Positions 1-8,816 are shown, counted from the first letter of the stretch. The stretch is 10,626 nucleotides of DNA from Bacteroidales bacterium (GCA_007128045.1 SKYG01000179.1:1-10626), one strand, 5' to 3'. Notes: generated by a model not told the origin, from the sequence alone. Made by a program: numbers and translations.

Positions 1-33
1 ATGCGATCAGGATAGATCATTTAATCATGTGGT

Positions 34-1458
34 TTATTCGAAAAAATCATACCTGAAGTTAATCAGAAATACCTTGTCTGTAGATCGGGTAATGGCGGTA
101 TAAAGCCATCGCAGATACCCGGTGTCGGGGGTGTTCTCGGGTATATATCCCATATCAATAAACACATGTTTCCATTGCCCCCCCTGCGACTTATGGCAGG
201 TCAGGGCATACGCAAATTTTACCTGCAGGGCTTGCAGGTAGGGGTTTTCCCTGATTTTTGATAACCTGGTTGTTTTATTTTCTATATGTGCGTATTCCTC
301 AGATATCCCATCAAAAAGCTTCTTATATTGGTTATGGCTTAAAGAAGCCCCATCAGATTGAAGCGTGTCAAGAACTATTTTAACCTCGATATCGGGTTCT
401 TCTGGATAGTCTACCAGAGAAGCGGTCAGATCGGCAAACCGTAAGTCATATTCCTCTTCAATACGGTTGATACGTTTTATCTCGATGGTATCTCCATTGG
501 CGATAAACCCTGCTTCACTCTCCTGTGGTAACCAGAAATAGTTGTTCTTTACCACCATTAGCAGATCACCGCTGTTGATTTCATCTTCCATATACAGTAC
601 CCTTTGCCTGATACTCTGGTTAAAAAGATTTGCCCTCTTGTTCGACCTGCAAATGATTAGGGCGTCAAAAAGGTTCATGGGGTGAAAGGCGTTATTGATC
701 TCGTCGACCACATCCTCACTGTGCAGCCTCACGAAATCGTTAAATCCTTGTTGTCGGAACCTGGGGAATCCTTTTTTGTTATTTGCAAGTAACTGCCTGA
801 TCATAGTGGCGTTATAAAGCACACCACTTTCACTTGCCTGTCTTACCACCTCTTTTAACTCGAAAGCAGTTACAATTAATTGATAGTTTTCGGATATATA
901 GTGGTTGTTCAATGCCATGCTTTCTGGTTGTTTTACAGGTGGAAGCTGGGCGGTATCTCCAATAAGAATAAGCTTGCAGTTTTTTCCGCTGTATACAAAT
1001 TGTACAAGGTCGTCGAGCAGGTCTGCTCCGCCAAATAAGCTGCCTTCGGCCTGTCTTCCCGATGCTATCATGGATGCTTCATCTACTATGAAACAGGTGT
1101 TTTTATGCTTGTTGTTTTGAATGGCAACCTGGATGTTTCCGTCGGCATTTGTTTGAAGCCGGTATATCTTTTTGTGTATTGTAAAGGCTTTTCGTCCGGA
1201 GTAAGATGCCAAAACCTTTGCCGCCCTTCCGGTTGGCGCCAGAAGTACAGCCCCCTGGAGTTGCGTTTCCAACACATGAACCAGGCTGCTTACGATGGTG
1301 GTTTTGCCGGTACCTGCATAACCTTTTAAAAGAAACAGGCGATTTGGGGTTGCATCTGTAATAAATGATGCCAGATCATGAATCAGCTGTTTCTGATCAT
1401 TTGTCGGTGTGTAAGGAAAGTTGTTCAGGATTTCCTGTTTGATTTGAGCTATATCCAT
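34..1458 (-). CDS. Stand-alone RecD2/Dda-like superfamily 1 DNA helicase (AAA family ATPase)
   Basis: A 474-residue ATP-dependent DNA helicase of the RecD2/Dda/Pif1 (SF1B) type, expected to unwind DNA 5' to 3' in repair or replication-fork processing in the cytoplasm. Seen: Walker A GYAGTGKTT (residues 46-54), motif Ia APTGRAAKVL (74-83), Walker B FIVDEASM (123-130), motif III LIGDTAQLPPV (165-175), ANGD (320-323), and the C-terminal UvrD-like segment ALTCHKSQGGQW (418-429) followed by YTAITRS (453-459). The core is complete. There is no long N-terminal extension as in full RecD2, so it is the short form common in Bacteroidota. ATG at 1458 sits 6 bases after the tamL stop, so the two genes are probably co-transcribed. 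No Shine-Dalgarno sequence precedes it. The biological role is inferred from the family; no nuclease motif is visible although relatives are sometimes named endonuclease or exonuclease V. Confidence 0.9.
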   Translation of the reverse strand: MDIAQIKQEILNNFPYTPTNDQKQLIHDLASFITDATPNRLFLLKGYAGTGKTTIVSSLVHVLETQLQGAVLLAPTGRAAKVLASYSGRKAFTIHKKIYRLQTNADGNIQVAIQNNKHKNTCFIVDEASMIASGRQAEGSLFGGADLLDDLVQFVYSGKNCKLILIGDTAQLPPVKQPESMALNNHYISENYQLIVTAFELKEVVRQASESGVLYNATMIRQLLANNKKGFPRFRQQGFNDFVRLHSEDVVDEINNAFHPMNLFDALIICRSNKRANLFNQSIRQRVLYMEDEINSGDLLMVVKNNYFWLPQESEAGFIANGDTIEIKRINRIEEEYDLRFADLTASLVDYPEEPDIEVKIVLDTLQSDGASLSHNQYKKLFDGISEEYAHIENKTTRLSKIRENPYLQALQVKFAYALTCHKSQGGQWKHVFIDMGYIPENTPDTGYLRWLYTAITRSTDKVFLINFRYDFFE

Positions 1459-1464
1459 TTGTTG

Positions 1465-3804
1465 TCAGAAGGGGTATCCAATACCCAGGTTAAAGTTCCA
1501 GTCTCTCCATTCCGGTGTGCCAGATATCCATCTGCTTCCCTGTGGTCTTGCAGGATCTCTTACCCGGAATGCGGCATCAACCCTAACGATAAAGAAATCA
1601 AAGTCCAATCTCATTCCGGCCCCTGTGCCTATGGCGATGTCTTTATAGAAGTTCCCCGGGTCAAAATTACCACCGGGGAATTGGGGGTTGTCTTTAAGAA
1701 ACCATACATTACCTGCATCTGCAAATAGGGCTCCTTTCCAGAATTTGTAAATATTAAAGCGGTACTCGACATTGGCTTCGAGTTTAATATCACCATAGCT
1801 GTCGAATCTCACATCCAGGCTGTCCTGATAGCCCCCGGGGCCGAGCGAATATATCCTCCATGCACGCACGCTGTTGGCTCCACCTCCATAATAACTTTTA
1901 ATAAATGGCAAAACATTCAGATTGCCATAAGGAATTCCAACCCCGGCCATGAGTCTGAATGCAAGTGTGTTATCCCGATCATAAACCTTATAGTAGCGAA
2001 AATCGGCATCGCCCTTAATGTATTGAGCAAATGGGATGTTGAACAGCTGGTAGCTTTGATTTTCATCGCGGGGCGCATCAATTTGTTTGGACACAAAATA
2101 TAATAAATTACCTGCTATTTCCATATTACCCCTGAAATACATAAAATCTACATCCCTTCCAAGTTCTTGTGAGCTGAATGAATAACTATATTTTGTTCCT
2201 GTAATCAAATGGTCTTTGAACCTGCTTTGCAGAAGGGGGTTATTGTCGGGTATCTTTGCCTGCAATAAAGAGTCGTTAAAGACTTTTATAGAGCTTATCT
2301 CTATAGGATAAAGGTGTTGTCTTTTCCGGCTTTCAGGGCTCCATTCGAATCCATAGCTGAGGTTGTATATAAACCTGGTATAATCAGGTCTTTGCCTGAA
2401 GTTAATACCGGTAAGCACAGTGCTTTTGGGTCTTGCAGTTTTTGACAACTGTTCCATTCTTATTGGGAATAACAACTTGGGAAAGTCTATGGAAGCTTCA
2501 GCCCCTACCTCCAGCGTATTGAATGGAAGTCTCTGAATAACTTCATCGGCTCTTGATTCTCCCGACACTTCAAGAGCACCTTTAAGTCGAAGATTGAACA
2601 CTTCGGCACCTCTGAATACGTTTCTGTTATGATAGATCACATTGCCTGCAACACCAAGGTTGCCTGATGTATTCAGTCCTTCGGCTTCCACAGTAAACGC
2701 ATTGGATGGTGACCGTGATAATTCTACCTGTGCGTTCAGATAGCCCAGGGTGTCTGAAGGGCTACCACCGTATGGTTGTGTGTTTTCTAAGAACTGAAGG
2801 TTGATAATCCTGAAGTTTCTAAGCCGCGACAGGTGTGCGTAGGTAAGTTCAACATCATCGATGCTGTAGTAATTGTTTTGTTCGAGCATGATGTTGTTAA
2901 TAATGGTACGAGGCCTGATTTGCATGCGGCCCGCGTGAAAGAAATTATAGGTGTATTCTTCTGTACCTTTGCTGAGAAGATAGGTGGTGGTGTCTGAAAA
3001 AGCTGTTGTTGGGCGGAATGGAGAATAGTCAGGGAAGATATTCACCTGATCAATGATAAATCGTCTGTGTCTGGATTGAAATTGGTTGTTTGTTCTTGCA
3101 GGCCTGACATCCTGAGGGTTGCTGATCACAACCTCGATATCGAGTTGATGGTTGGATAATGTACTATCTACCCTGAAAAAAATAAACTCTCTGGAGAATT
3201 GATAGAAGCCCTGGTTCTTAAGCTGCCTTGATATCCGTAATCTTTCTTCCTGAAGTATGTCGGCATCATACCTGTTCCCCCGGCGTATCAGAGAGTTGAT
3301 TGTGTCATGCAGCACAAAGCCTTCTAAATGACTATCTCCAATGGTATAGTCTATTTCACGGATGGAATAGGGTTGGTTGCCGGTAACGTGATAGGTGACA
3401 GTAGCTCTTTTATTGTTGAATATTGTGTGATAGTCAACATGTGAATTAAAGTACCCTTTGCTGTGCATGTACAATTCAAACTGTCTGGCTGTAGCATCTG
3501 CAAGAAATGGTTCATAAATTACGGGTGGTTCACCAATGGTGTTTTTCATCCAGTACTTTAGTTTGTTCTCAGTACCTCTGTCGGCTAATTGATAAATACT
3601 CAGGTGAAACCTGTAAAAACCCAGTATCTTTCGGTTAGGTTTTTGTCTGACAAACGTTCTGAGCTCATCGGCTTTTACCTGGGAGTCTTCTATTGCGATC
3701 TTGTTGCGCCGCAAGAGATAGCTGTTGTCTGGAATATTCCGGGTCAGACTACAGCTGCTTGCCAGTGCTAATAAAAAGAAAGAGAGAATGAAGTGAGTCC
3801 GCAT
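1465..3804 (-). CDS. tamL: TamL-like BamA/TamA-family outer-membrane lipoprotein
   Basis: A 779-residue Omp85-superfamily protein, the Bacteroidota lipoprotein version of TamA, thought to work with TamB in outer-membrane assembly. Seen: a lipoprotein signal peptide (basic residue 2, hydrophobic 4-15, ending ALASSC with lipidated Cys18), then the lineage-typical SLTRNIPDNSYLLRRNKI segment. POTRA-like alpha/beta sequence follows over roughly the first half, then a beta-barrel C-terminal half with alternating hydrophobic and aromatic strands. GGGANSVRAWRIYSLGPGG around residues 641-659 matches the Omp85 L6 loop, with VRAW (646-649) in place of the usual VRGF/Y. The protein ends GIGYPF, a terminal Phe typical of outer-membrane barrels. 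GGGAG-like help is limited: GGGAG (3809-3813 on the minus strand) lies close before the ATG. It is first of a two-gene unit with the helicase and divergent from glmM. No tamB is in the window. Family assignment is firm; the TamL name rests on the signal peptide and lineage. Confidence 0.9.
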   Translation of the reverse strand: MRTHFILSFFLLALASSCSLTRNIPDNSYLLRRNKIAIEDSQVKADELRTFVRQKPNRKILGFYRFHLSIYQLADRGTENKLKYWMKNTIGEPPVIYEPFLADATARQFELYMHSKGYFNSHVDYHTIFNNKRATVTYHVTGNQPYSIREIDYTIGDSHLEGFVLHDTINSLIRRGNRYDADILQEERLRISRQLKNQGFYQFSREFIFFRVDSTLSNHQLDIEVVISNPQDVRPARTNNQFQSRHRRFIIDQVNIFPDYSPFRPTTAFSDTTTYLLSKGTEEYTYNFFHAGRMQIRPRTIINNIMLEQNNYYSIDDVELTYAHLSRLRNFRIINLQFLENTQPYGGSPSDTLGYLNAQVELSRSPSNAFTVEAEGLNTSGNLGVAGNVIYHNRNVFRGAEVFNLRLKGALEVSGESRADEVIQRLPFNTLEVGAEASIDFPKLLFPIRMEQLSKTARPKSTVLTGINFRQRPDYTRFIYNLSYGFEWSPESRKRQHLYPIEISSIKVFNDSLLQAKIPDNNPLLQSRFKDHLITGTKYSYSFSSQELGRDVDFMYFRGNMEIAGNLLYFVSKQIDAPRDENQSYQLFNIPFAQYIKGDADFRYYKVYDRDNTLAFRLMAGVGIPYGNLNVLPFIKSYYGGGANSVRAWRIYSLGPGGYQDSLDVRFDSYGDIKLEANVEYRFNIYKFWKGALFADAGNVWFLKDNPQFPGGNFDPGNFYKDIAIGTGAGMRLDFDFFIVRVDAAFRVRDPARPQGSRWISGTPEWRDWNFNLGIGYPF

Positions 3805-3830
3805 GAATCTCCCAGGTATATTTAGGTATG

Positions 3831-3856
3831 TCTATTTTTGCTTTGACAAAAATAGA
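3831..3856. repeat. Perfect 10-base inverted repeat in the tamL/glmM divergent region
   Basis: TCTATTTTTG (3831-3840), a 6-base spacer CTTTGA, then CAAAAATAGA (3847-3856), which is the exact reverse complement of the first arm. Each arm carries a TATTTTTG box on its own strand, facing inward. The right arm overlaps the candidate tamL -7 box, so a dimeric repressor site or a cruciform or hairpin element is possible. There is no GC-rich stem plus U-run, so it is a poor terminator candidate. The repeat is seen directly; the function is inference. Confidence 0.7.
3847..3854 (-). promoter_or_regulatory. Candidate -7 box for tamL-helicase unit
   Basis: On the minus strand this reads TATTTTTG, a full match to the Bacteroidota -7 consensus TAnnTTTG, 43 bases before the tamL ATG. 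I find no TTG at 17-23 bases upstream, so the -33 half is missing or degenerate. The box lies inside the right arm of a perfect inverted repeat (3831-3856), which could be an operator. Moderate to low confidence. Confidence 0.45.
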
Positions 3857-3899
3857 TAACGTTAAAGATAAATCCTAAAAACTTTGGTTGAATAGCATT

Positions 3900-3927
3900 T
3901 TGGAATCAAACAGAAGATGTATCTTTG
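3900..3927 (+). promoter_or_regulatory. Bacteroidota-type promoter of glmM
   Basis: TTG (3900-3902; TTTG from 3899), 17 bases, then TATCTTTG (3920-3927), which fits the Bacteroidota vegetative promoter consensus TTG-N17-23-TAnnTTTG exactly. The expected transcription start is about 3933-3935, giving a leader of about 20 bases. This leader contains a Shine-Dalgarno-like AGAGGA (3941-3946) six bases before the glmM ATG, unusual among the starts in this window. Confidence 0.75.
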
Positions 3928-3952
3928 ACAGTCTTAAAAAAGAGGAATTGTT

Positions 3953-5356
3953 ATGACTTTGATTCAATCAATTTCCGGAATTAGAGGAACCATTGGAGGA
4001 AAGCCCGGAGAGGGCTTATCGCCCGTTGATGTTGTTCAGTTTGTTGGTGCTTACGGCATGTGGCTCAGAGATATATACCCTGATAAAAAGCATGTGGTTG
4101 TAATTGGTCGTGATGCCCGCGTATCGGGACATCTCGTAAATATGCTTGTCACTGCTACCCTTCAGGCAATGGGAATTGACGTGATTGATGGCGGGGTGAC
4201 CACCACCCCAACGGTGGCTATGGGCGTTACGTTCCATCATGCCAATGGAGGCATTGTAATCACCGCCAGTCACAATCCTAAACACTGGAATGCCTTGAAG
4301 TTTCTTGATCATCAGGGAGAGTTTCTCACAGCAGAACATGCCCTTGGGATGGAAGATTATATGCATCCGGAGAGGCTCGTTTTTGCTCCTGTTGATCGCC
4401 TTGGTAAGTATTCGTTTGATGAAGGAATGCTGGAGATGCATATTGAAAAAATATTGGCGTTGCCGGCGGTAGATGTTGAAGCAATATATGCAGCGGGGTT
4501 TACGGTTGTTCTTGATGGGATAAATTCCTCCGGGGGTATTGCCATCCCACTTTTGTTGGAAACCCTGGGGGTGAAGCAGATTATCAAGGTGTATTGTAAC
4601 CCTGATGGTCAGTTTTCTCATAATCCGGAGCCCCTTCCCGAGCATCTTGCAGAACTGTCACAGCAAGTATTGACCCACAATGCACATGTAGGTTTTGCCG
4701 TTGACCCCGACGTAGACCGACTGGCTATTGTATGTGAGGATGGTGAATTTTTTGGTGAAGAATATACGCTGGTAGCTGTGGCTGATTATATCCTGTCGCA
4801 ACAACCAGGAAATACTGTCAGCAACCTTTCGTCAACACAAGCGTTAAAAGAAATTACCGAAAAACATGGTGGCACTCATTTCTATTCGGCTGTAGGTGAG
4901 GCAAATGTAGTTACAGCTATGAAGAAATTCCAGGCTGTTATCGGTGGAGAAGGTAACGGTGGCGTGATATATCCTCCGCTGCATTATGGCAGGGATGCGC
5001 TGGTTGGCATCGCACTGTTTTTGACCAGTCTGGCTAAATCCGGCATGACATGTTCCTTGCTAAAGAAAAGATTTCCGGAATATTTTATTTTGAAAAATAA
5101 GATTGAACTGCCTTCCGAAACAAATATGGCGTTAATACTTGAAAAGATACGTAAGAAATACGATAAGTATCCCCATGATACTACTGATGGAGTCAAGGTT
5201 TATTTTGAGAAGGAATGGGTTCATTTACGTAAGTCAAACACAGAGCCTGTCATCAGGATTTATGCAGAAAGTGATGATCCTGTAAAAGCGGAGAATCTCG
5301 GAGAAAAGATTATTATAGATATACGTGAGCTTCTGAAAGGGGAGGACGTTTTTTGA
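3953..5356 (+). CDS. glmM: Phosphoglucosamine mutase (alpha-D-phosphohexomutase family)
   Basis: A 467-residue cytosolic phosphohexomutase, most likely converting glucosamine-6-phosphate to glucosamine-1-phosphate on the way to UDP-GlcNAc for peptidoglycan and LPS. All four family signatures are present in order: catalytic phosphoserine loop TASHNP (104-109, Ser106), Mg-binding DPDVDR (251-256; Asp251, 253, 255), sugar-binding loop GEGNGG (332-337), and phosphate-binding loop RKSNTEP (426-432). The N-terminal ISGIRGTIG (7-15) is also typical. Length is normal. The sugar loop differs from the GEQSGH of classical bacterial GlmM and resembles archaeal-type phosphomutases; Bacteroidota proteins of this kind are usually annotated GlmM. 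Activity on mannose or glucose phosphates cannot be excluded from sequence. ATG at 3953 is supported by the promoter and AGAGGA. It is monocistronic, divergent from tamL and convergent with mfd. Confidence 0.9.
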   Translation: MTLIQSISGIRGTIGGKPGEGLSPVDVVQFVGAYGMWLRDIYPDKKHVVVIGRDARVSGHLVNMLVTATLQAMGIDVIDGGVTTTPTVAMGVTFHHANGGIVITASHNPKHWNALKFLDHQGEFLTAEHALGMEDYMHPERLVFAPVDRLGKYSFDEGMLEMHIEKILALPAVDVEAIYAAGFTVVLDGINSSGGIAIPLLLETLGVKQIIKVYCNPDGQFSHNPEPLPEHLAELSQQVLTHNAHVGFAVDPDVDRLAIVCEDGEFFGEEYTLVAVADYILSQQPGNTVSNLSSTQALKEITEKHGGTHFYSAVGEANVVTAMKKFQAVIGGEGNGGVIYPPLHYGRDALVGIALFLTSLAKSGMTCSLLKKRFPEYFILKNKIELPSETNMALILEKIRKKYDKYPHDTTDGVKVYFEKEWVHLRKSNTEPVIRIYAESDDPVKAENLGEKIIIDIRELLKGEDVF

Positions 5357-5387
5357 GTAAACGACGTGGCCGGTTTCAGTGATTTAG

Positions 5388-8300
5388 TTAAGTCTGGGAG
5401 ATGTCTTGCATGATATGTAGTGCCTGATGGATATCTGAAACAGCATCGATAGTTAGTACAATCCTGTTGCTGGTTTCTTTTAGATAACAATTTCTGTGAT
5501 TGGCCTGTGCGTAGGAGAGTACCTTTCCAAACGATTCGCTCTGGTAATAATTTGTTCGTTCCTGTAAGGGGAAATATCCAATCAGTTTGTTACTTTTCAT
5601 GATCAGCTTTTCAAATCCCATTGTTTTAGCATGCCATCTCAGGCGAACAGCCTGCAACAACCCTTCCGCCTGAGCAGGAACTGGCCCGAAGCGGTCTCTC
5701 AGATGAAGTTCGAAATCATTGAGGTGTTCCTCTTTCTCTATGTTGTCAAGGTCCTTATAAAGATTTAGTCTTTCCTGCACATTGCTGACATAATCACTGG
5801 GGATCATCAGTTCAAAGTCTGTTTCTATCTGACAATCAATAATGGAAAATGATTTATTTGTGTCTTCAGAATATAATGACCGGAATTCATTTTCTCTAAG
5901 CTCGTTCATGGCCTCGTCGAGGATCTTCTGGTACATGTCATAGCCAATATCAGAGATGAAGCCACTTTGTTCTGCGCCCAGGAGGTTGCCGGCACCACGA
6001 ATATCGAGGTCACGCATGGCTATGTTGAAGCCACTGCCCAGGTCTGAAAATTCTTCAATGGAGCGCAGACGTTTTCTTGCATCTTCGGTGAGGGTGCTTA
6101 CAGGGGGTGTGATCAGGTAACAGAATGCTTTTTTGTTTGTTCGCCCTACCCTGCCGCGCATTTGATGCAAGTCGCTTAACCCAAAGTGATGGGCGTTGTT
6201 TATAATAATGGTGTTTGCATTGGGGATATCCAGTCCGGATTCTATGATGGTGGTCGACACCAATACATCGTATTCACCGTGAATAAAGTCTACCATAATT
6301 TTTTCCAGCTTGCTGCCTTCAAGCTGTCCGTGACCAACAGCGATGCGCAGGTCAGGGCAGAGTCTGGTTACGATACCGGCAATCTCAGGAATATTCTGCA
6401 CCCTGTTGTGAACCAAAAATACCTGCCCGCCTCTTGACACTTCATACATGATGGCATCACGTATTAATGCCTCATTAAAGGTGTGTACCTCAGTTATGAT
6501 AGGAAAACGGTTTGGCGGAGGGGTGTTTATCAGTGACAGATCGCGTGCTCCCAGAAGTGAAAACTGCAGTGTGCGGGGTATTGGAGTTGCCGTAAGGGTC
6601 AGGCAATCTACATTCGTTTTCAGTTGTTTGATCTTTTCCTTGGTGCTTACCCCAAATTTTTGTTCTTCATCAATGATAAGAAGCCCGAGGTCTCTAAACA
6701 TAACATCCTTACTTACCAGTCGGTGTGTGCCAATCAGAATGTCTAATTTCCCCTGCTGTAGATTCTCAAGTGCTTGTTTAATCTCTTTACGGCTTCGAAA
6801 ACGGCTTATATAGTCGATGTTACAGGGAAAGTCTTTCAACCGTTCAGAAAAAGTATAGAAATGTTGCAATGCCAGAATGGTGGTAGGTACCAATATTGCT
6901 ACCTGCTTTGAGTCTGAAACGGCTTTGAATGCGGCTCTTACGGCCACTTCTGTCTTTCCGAATCCAACATCACCGCAAATTAACCTGTCCATCGGAAATG
7001 GTGCTTCCATATCTTTCTTAACATCGGCGGTTGCTTTCTCCTGATCAGGCGTATCTTCAAAAATAAAAGATGCTTCCAATTCATTTTGCAGGTATGTGTC
7101 GGATGAGAATGCGAAGCCATGTTTATTTTTTCTGACGGCATAAAGCTTAATAAGGTCTTTGGCAATGTCTTTAACCTTTTGTTTGGTCTTGTTTTTCAGG
7201 TTGTTCCAGGCATTAGACCCCAGGCGGTGAAGCGAAGGTGCAGCTCCCTCTTTCCCGCTGTATTTTGATATTCTGTGAAGTGAGTGGATGGAAATATATA
7301 GGATGTCCTGATCTTTGTATATCAGCCGGATGGCCTCCTGCAGTTTGCCGTTAACTTCAATCTTCTCGAGGCCGCTAAAAACTCCGATGCCATGATCGAT
7401 ATGGGTGACGAAATCACCTGGTTTAAGGCTATTTAACTCTTTCAGGGATATAGCTTGCTTGCCCGGGAACTTATCCCTGATCCTGAAACGATGGTATCGG
7501 TCAAAAATCTGATGGTCAGTGTAGCATGCGAGCTTGTTGTCAAGGTCGATAAAACCTTCATGCAAGCAAAGGAGCAGGGCATCGTAAGTAAACTCTGCAG
7601 TTCGTTTATAGCCGGAAAGCAGGGTTTCGAATATGGTCTGTATCCGGTCGATCTGCTTCGGATTATCGGATAAGATGATGTTTGTGAATCCTTTTCTTGT
7701 GTTCCCTTCCAGGTCTTTAACCAGTATTTCAAAGTTTTTGTTGAATGATGGTTGTGGTTTGACATTCAGTGTTACTGTGTTGCCATTTGATTTTGACAAA
7801 TGTGCTTTTCCTGTCTCTATGATTCGTGATCCTGAAAGGGCCGTGGTAAACTCTGTGCCCGTGGCAAATAACGCATCAGGTCTGGAAAGCTTGCTGTCTT
7901 TATGCAGGCTGCGGAATTGTTGTTCTGCGCGAAGAACCACCGCGTCCATTACCTCTGCCGCTGTATGGGTATCTTCAACCCAAACGAGTGTATCAGACCT
8001 CATGGAATTAAGTAAAAACTCTCTTTTCTCATGGGCTACTCCCAATGTCTCTATGTCGGGCAGGATACTTATTTTGTCATGAACTTTTACAGATAGTTGT
8101 GTTTCCGGATTATACGACCTTAAGCTCTCGACGGTATCGCCTGATACTTCAATTCTAAAAGGGTTATCGTTAGAAAATGAGAACACGTCCATGATACCAC
8201 CTCTTATGCAAAACTTGCCAGGTTCAACCACGAAGTCGGACTGCTCAAAACCATACTCAAGCAGCATCTCAAGAAAAAAATCCAGGTCGAGGGTTTCACC

Positions 8301-8765
8301 TGTGCTAACACTGAACATGTGTTTTTTCAGAACTTTACGTGTGACGACCTTTTCTGAGATGGCCAGCGGGTAGGTAACGATGATGATCCTGCCAGACTCA
8401 GCAACCAGTCTGTTCACAACTTCTGCGCGCAATAATACGTTGGCATTGTCTGTCTCATTAAATTCGTATGGTTTTTTCCAGGCAGAGGGAAATAAAAAGA
8501 CAGACCTGTTTTCATAGCTTTTATCCCCTTCGTGCAGGATGTTCTCAAGGTCGTTGAAGAAATAGGCGGCTCGTTCCTTCTCGGAGAGGATAAAGAGAAA
8601 TGACTTTTTGGTGTTTTTTATGAGGGTAGCGGCCATCACTGCTGCTGCGGAACCAGTAAGACCATCAAGAAATAATGAGTCTGCCTTATTTCCATTAGCA
8701 TATTCGGCCAGGGGTAAAAATGACTGACTTTTGTAATAGCGTTTTATGAATTCATCCGTTTTCAA
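5388..8765 (-). CDS. mfd: Transcription-repair coupling factor Mfd
   Basis: A 1125-residue ATP-dependent DNA translocase that removes stalled RNA polymerase at lesions and recruits UvrA for nucleotide excision repair. Domains seen in order: UvrB-homology region (about 30-350, including FCIRGGIMDVF at 185-195), the RNA-polymerase-interacting Tudor-like domain (about 447-505, GDFVTHIDHGIGVFSGL), then a RecG-like translocase with Walker A GDVGFGKTE (598-606), DEEQ (699-702), TATPIPRT (725-732), GLDIPNANT (844-852) and RGRVGR (870-875), and the C-terminal TRCF/D7 domain (about 975-1110). Full length for the family. The start is TTG at 8763-8765: an in-frame TAA lies five codons upstream, no in-frame ATG occurs before residue 44, and starting there would cut the conserved N-terminus. 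The likely promoter is 8786-8816. It follows cinA on the same strand and converges on glmM with 31 bases between stops. Confidence 0.95.
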   Translation of the reverse strand: MKTDEFIKRYYKSQSFLPLAEYANGNKADSLFLDGLTGSAAAVMAATLIKNTKKSFLFILSEKERAAYFFNDLENILHEGDKSYENRSVFLFPSAWKKPYEFNETDNANVLLRAEVVNRLVAESGRIIIVTYPLAISEKVVTRKVLKKHMFSVSTGETLDLDFFLEMLLEYGFEQSDFVVEPGKFCIRGGIMDVFSFSNDNPFRIEVSGDTVESLRSYNPETQLSVKVHDKISILPDIETLGVAHEKREFLLNSMRSDTLVWVEDTHTAAEVMDAVVLRAEQQFRSLHKDSKLSRPDALFATGTEFTTALSGSRIIETGKAHLSKSNGNTVTLNVKPQPSFNKNFEILVKDLEGNTRKGFTNIILSDNPKQIDRIQTIFETLLSGYKRTAEFTYDALLLCLHEGFIDLDNKLACYTDHQIFDRYHRFRIRDKFPGKQAISLKELNSLKPGDFVTHIDHGIGVFSGLEKIEVNGKLQEAIRLIYKDQDILYISIHSLHRISKYSGKEGAAPSLHRLGSNAWNNLKNKTKQKVKDIAKDLIKLYAVRKNKHGFAFSSDTYLQNELEASFIFEDTPDQEKATADVKKDMEAPFPMDRLICGDVGFGKTEVAVRAAFKAVSDSKQVAILVPTTILALQHFYTFSERLKDFPCNIDYISRFRSRKEIKQALENLQQGKLDILIGTHRLVSKDVMFRDLGLLIIDEEQKFGVSTKEKIKQLKTNVDCLTLTATPIPRTLQFSLLGARDLSLINTPPPNRFPIITEVHTFNEALIRDAIMYEVSRGGQVFLVHNRVQNIPEIAGIVTRLCPDLRIAVGHGQLEGSKLEKIMVDFIHGEYDVLVSTTIIESGLDIPNANTIIINNAHHFGLSDLHQMRGRVGRTNKKAFCYLITPPVSTLTEDARKRLRSIEEFSDLGSGFNIAMRDLDIRGAGNLLGAEQSGFISDIGYDMYQKILDEAMNELRENEFRSLYSEDTNKSFSIIDCQIETDFELMIPSDYVSNVQERLNLYKDLDNIEKEEHLNDFELHLRDRFGPVPAQAEGLLQAVRLRWHAKTMGFEKLIMKSNKLIGYFPLQERTNYYQSESFGKVLSYAQANHRNCYLKETSNRIVLTIDAVSDIHQALHIMQDISQT

Positions 8766-8785
8766 TGCGGCTAATTTTTAACGCG

Positions 8786-8816
8786 CAAAGATATTGAAAC
8801 CACTCGGCTTATTCAA
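8786..8816 (-). promoter_or_regulatory. Bacteroidota-type promoter of mfd
   Basis: Read on the minus strand: TTG (8814-8816), 20 bases, then TATCTTTG (8786-8793), matching TTG-N17-23-TAnnTTTG. The -33 TTG lies within the last codons of cinA. Transcription would start near 8779-8780, leaving a leader of only about 14 bases before the TTG start codon, with no Shine-Dalgarno sequence. Read-through from cinA may also contribute. Confidence 0.65.

Noticed and set aside
1..33. Terminator or other element after the helicase stop
   Set aside because: Only 33 bases are available and no stem with a U-run is seen.
4016..4645. 209-codon open frame on the minus strand opposite glmM
   Set aside because: It is wholly antisense to a gene with all family motifs, has no recognisable domain, and has low-complexity Ile/His/Asn-rich composition typical of a shadow frame.
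5347..5363. CGTTT/AAACG stem at the glmM-mfd convergent junction as a shared terminator
   Set aside because: Only five base pairs, AT-rich, and overlapping the glmM stop codon; too weak to call.
7633..8082. 149-codon open frame on the plus strand opposite mfd
   Set aside because: Antisense to the conserved Mfd N-terminal region, Ser/Val-rich with no motif, and without a promoter or ribosome binding site.
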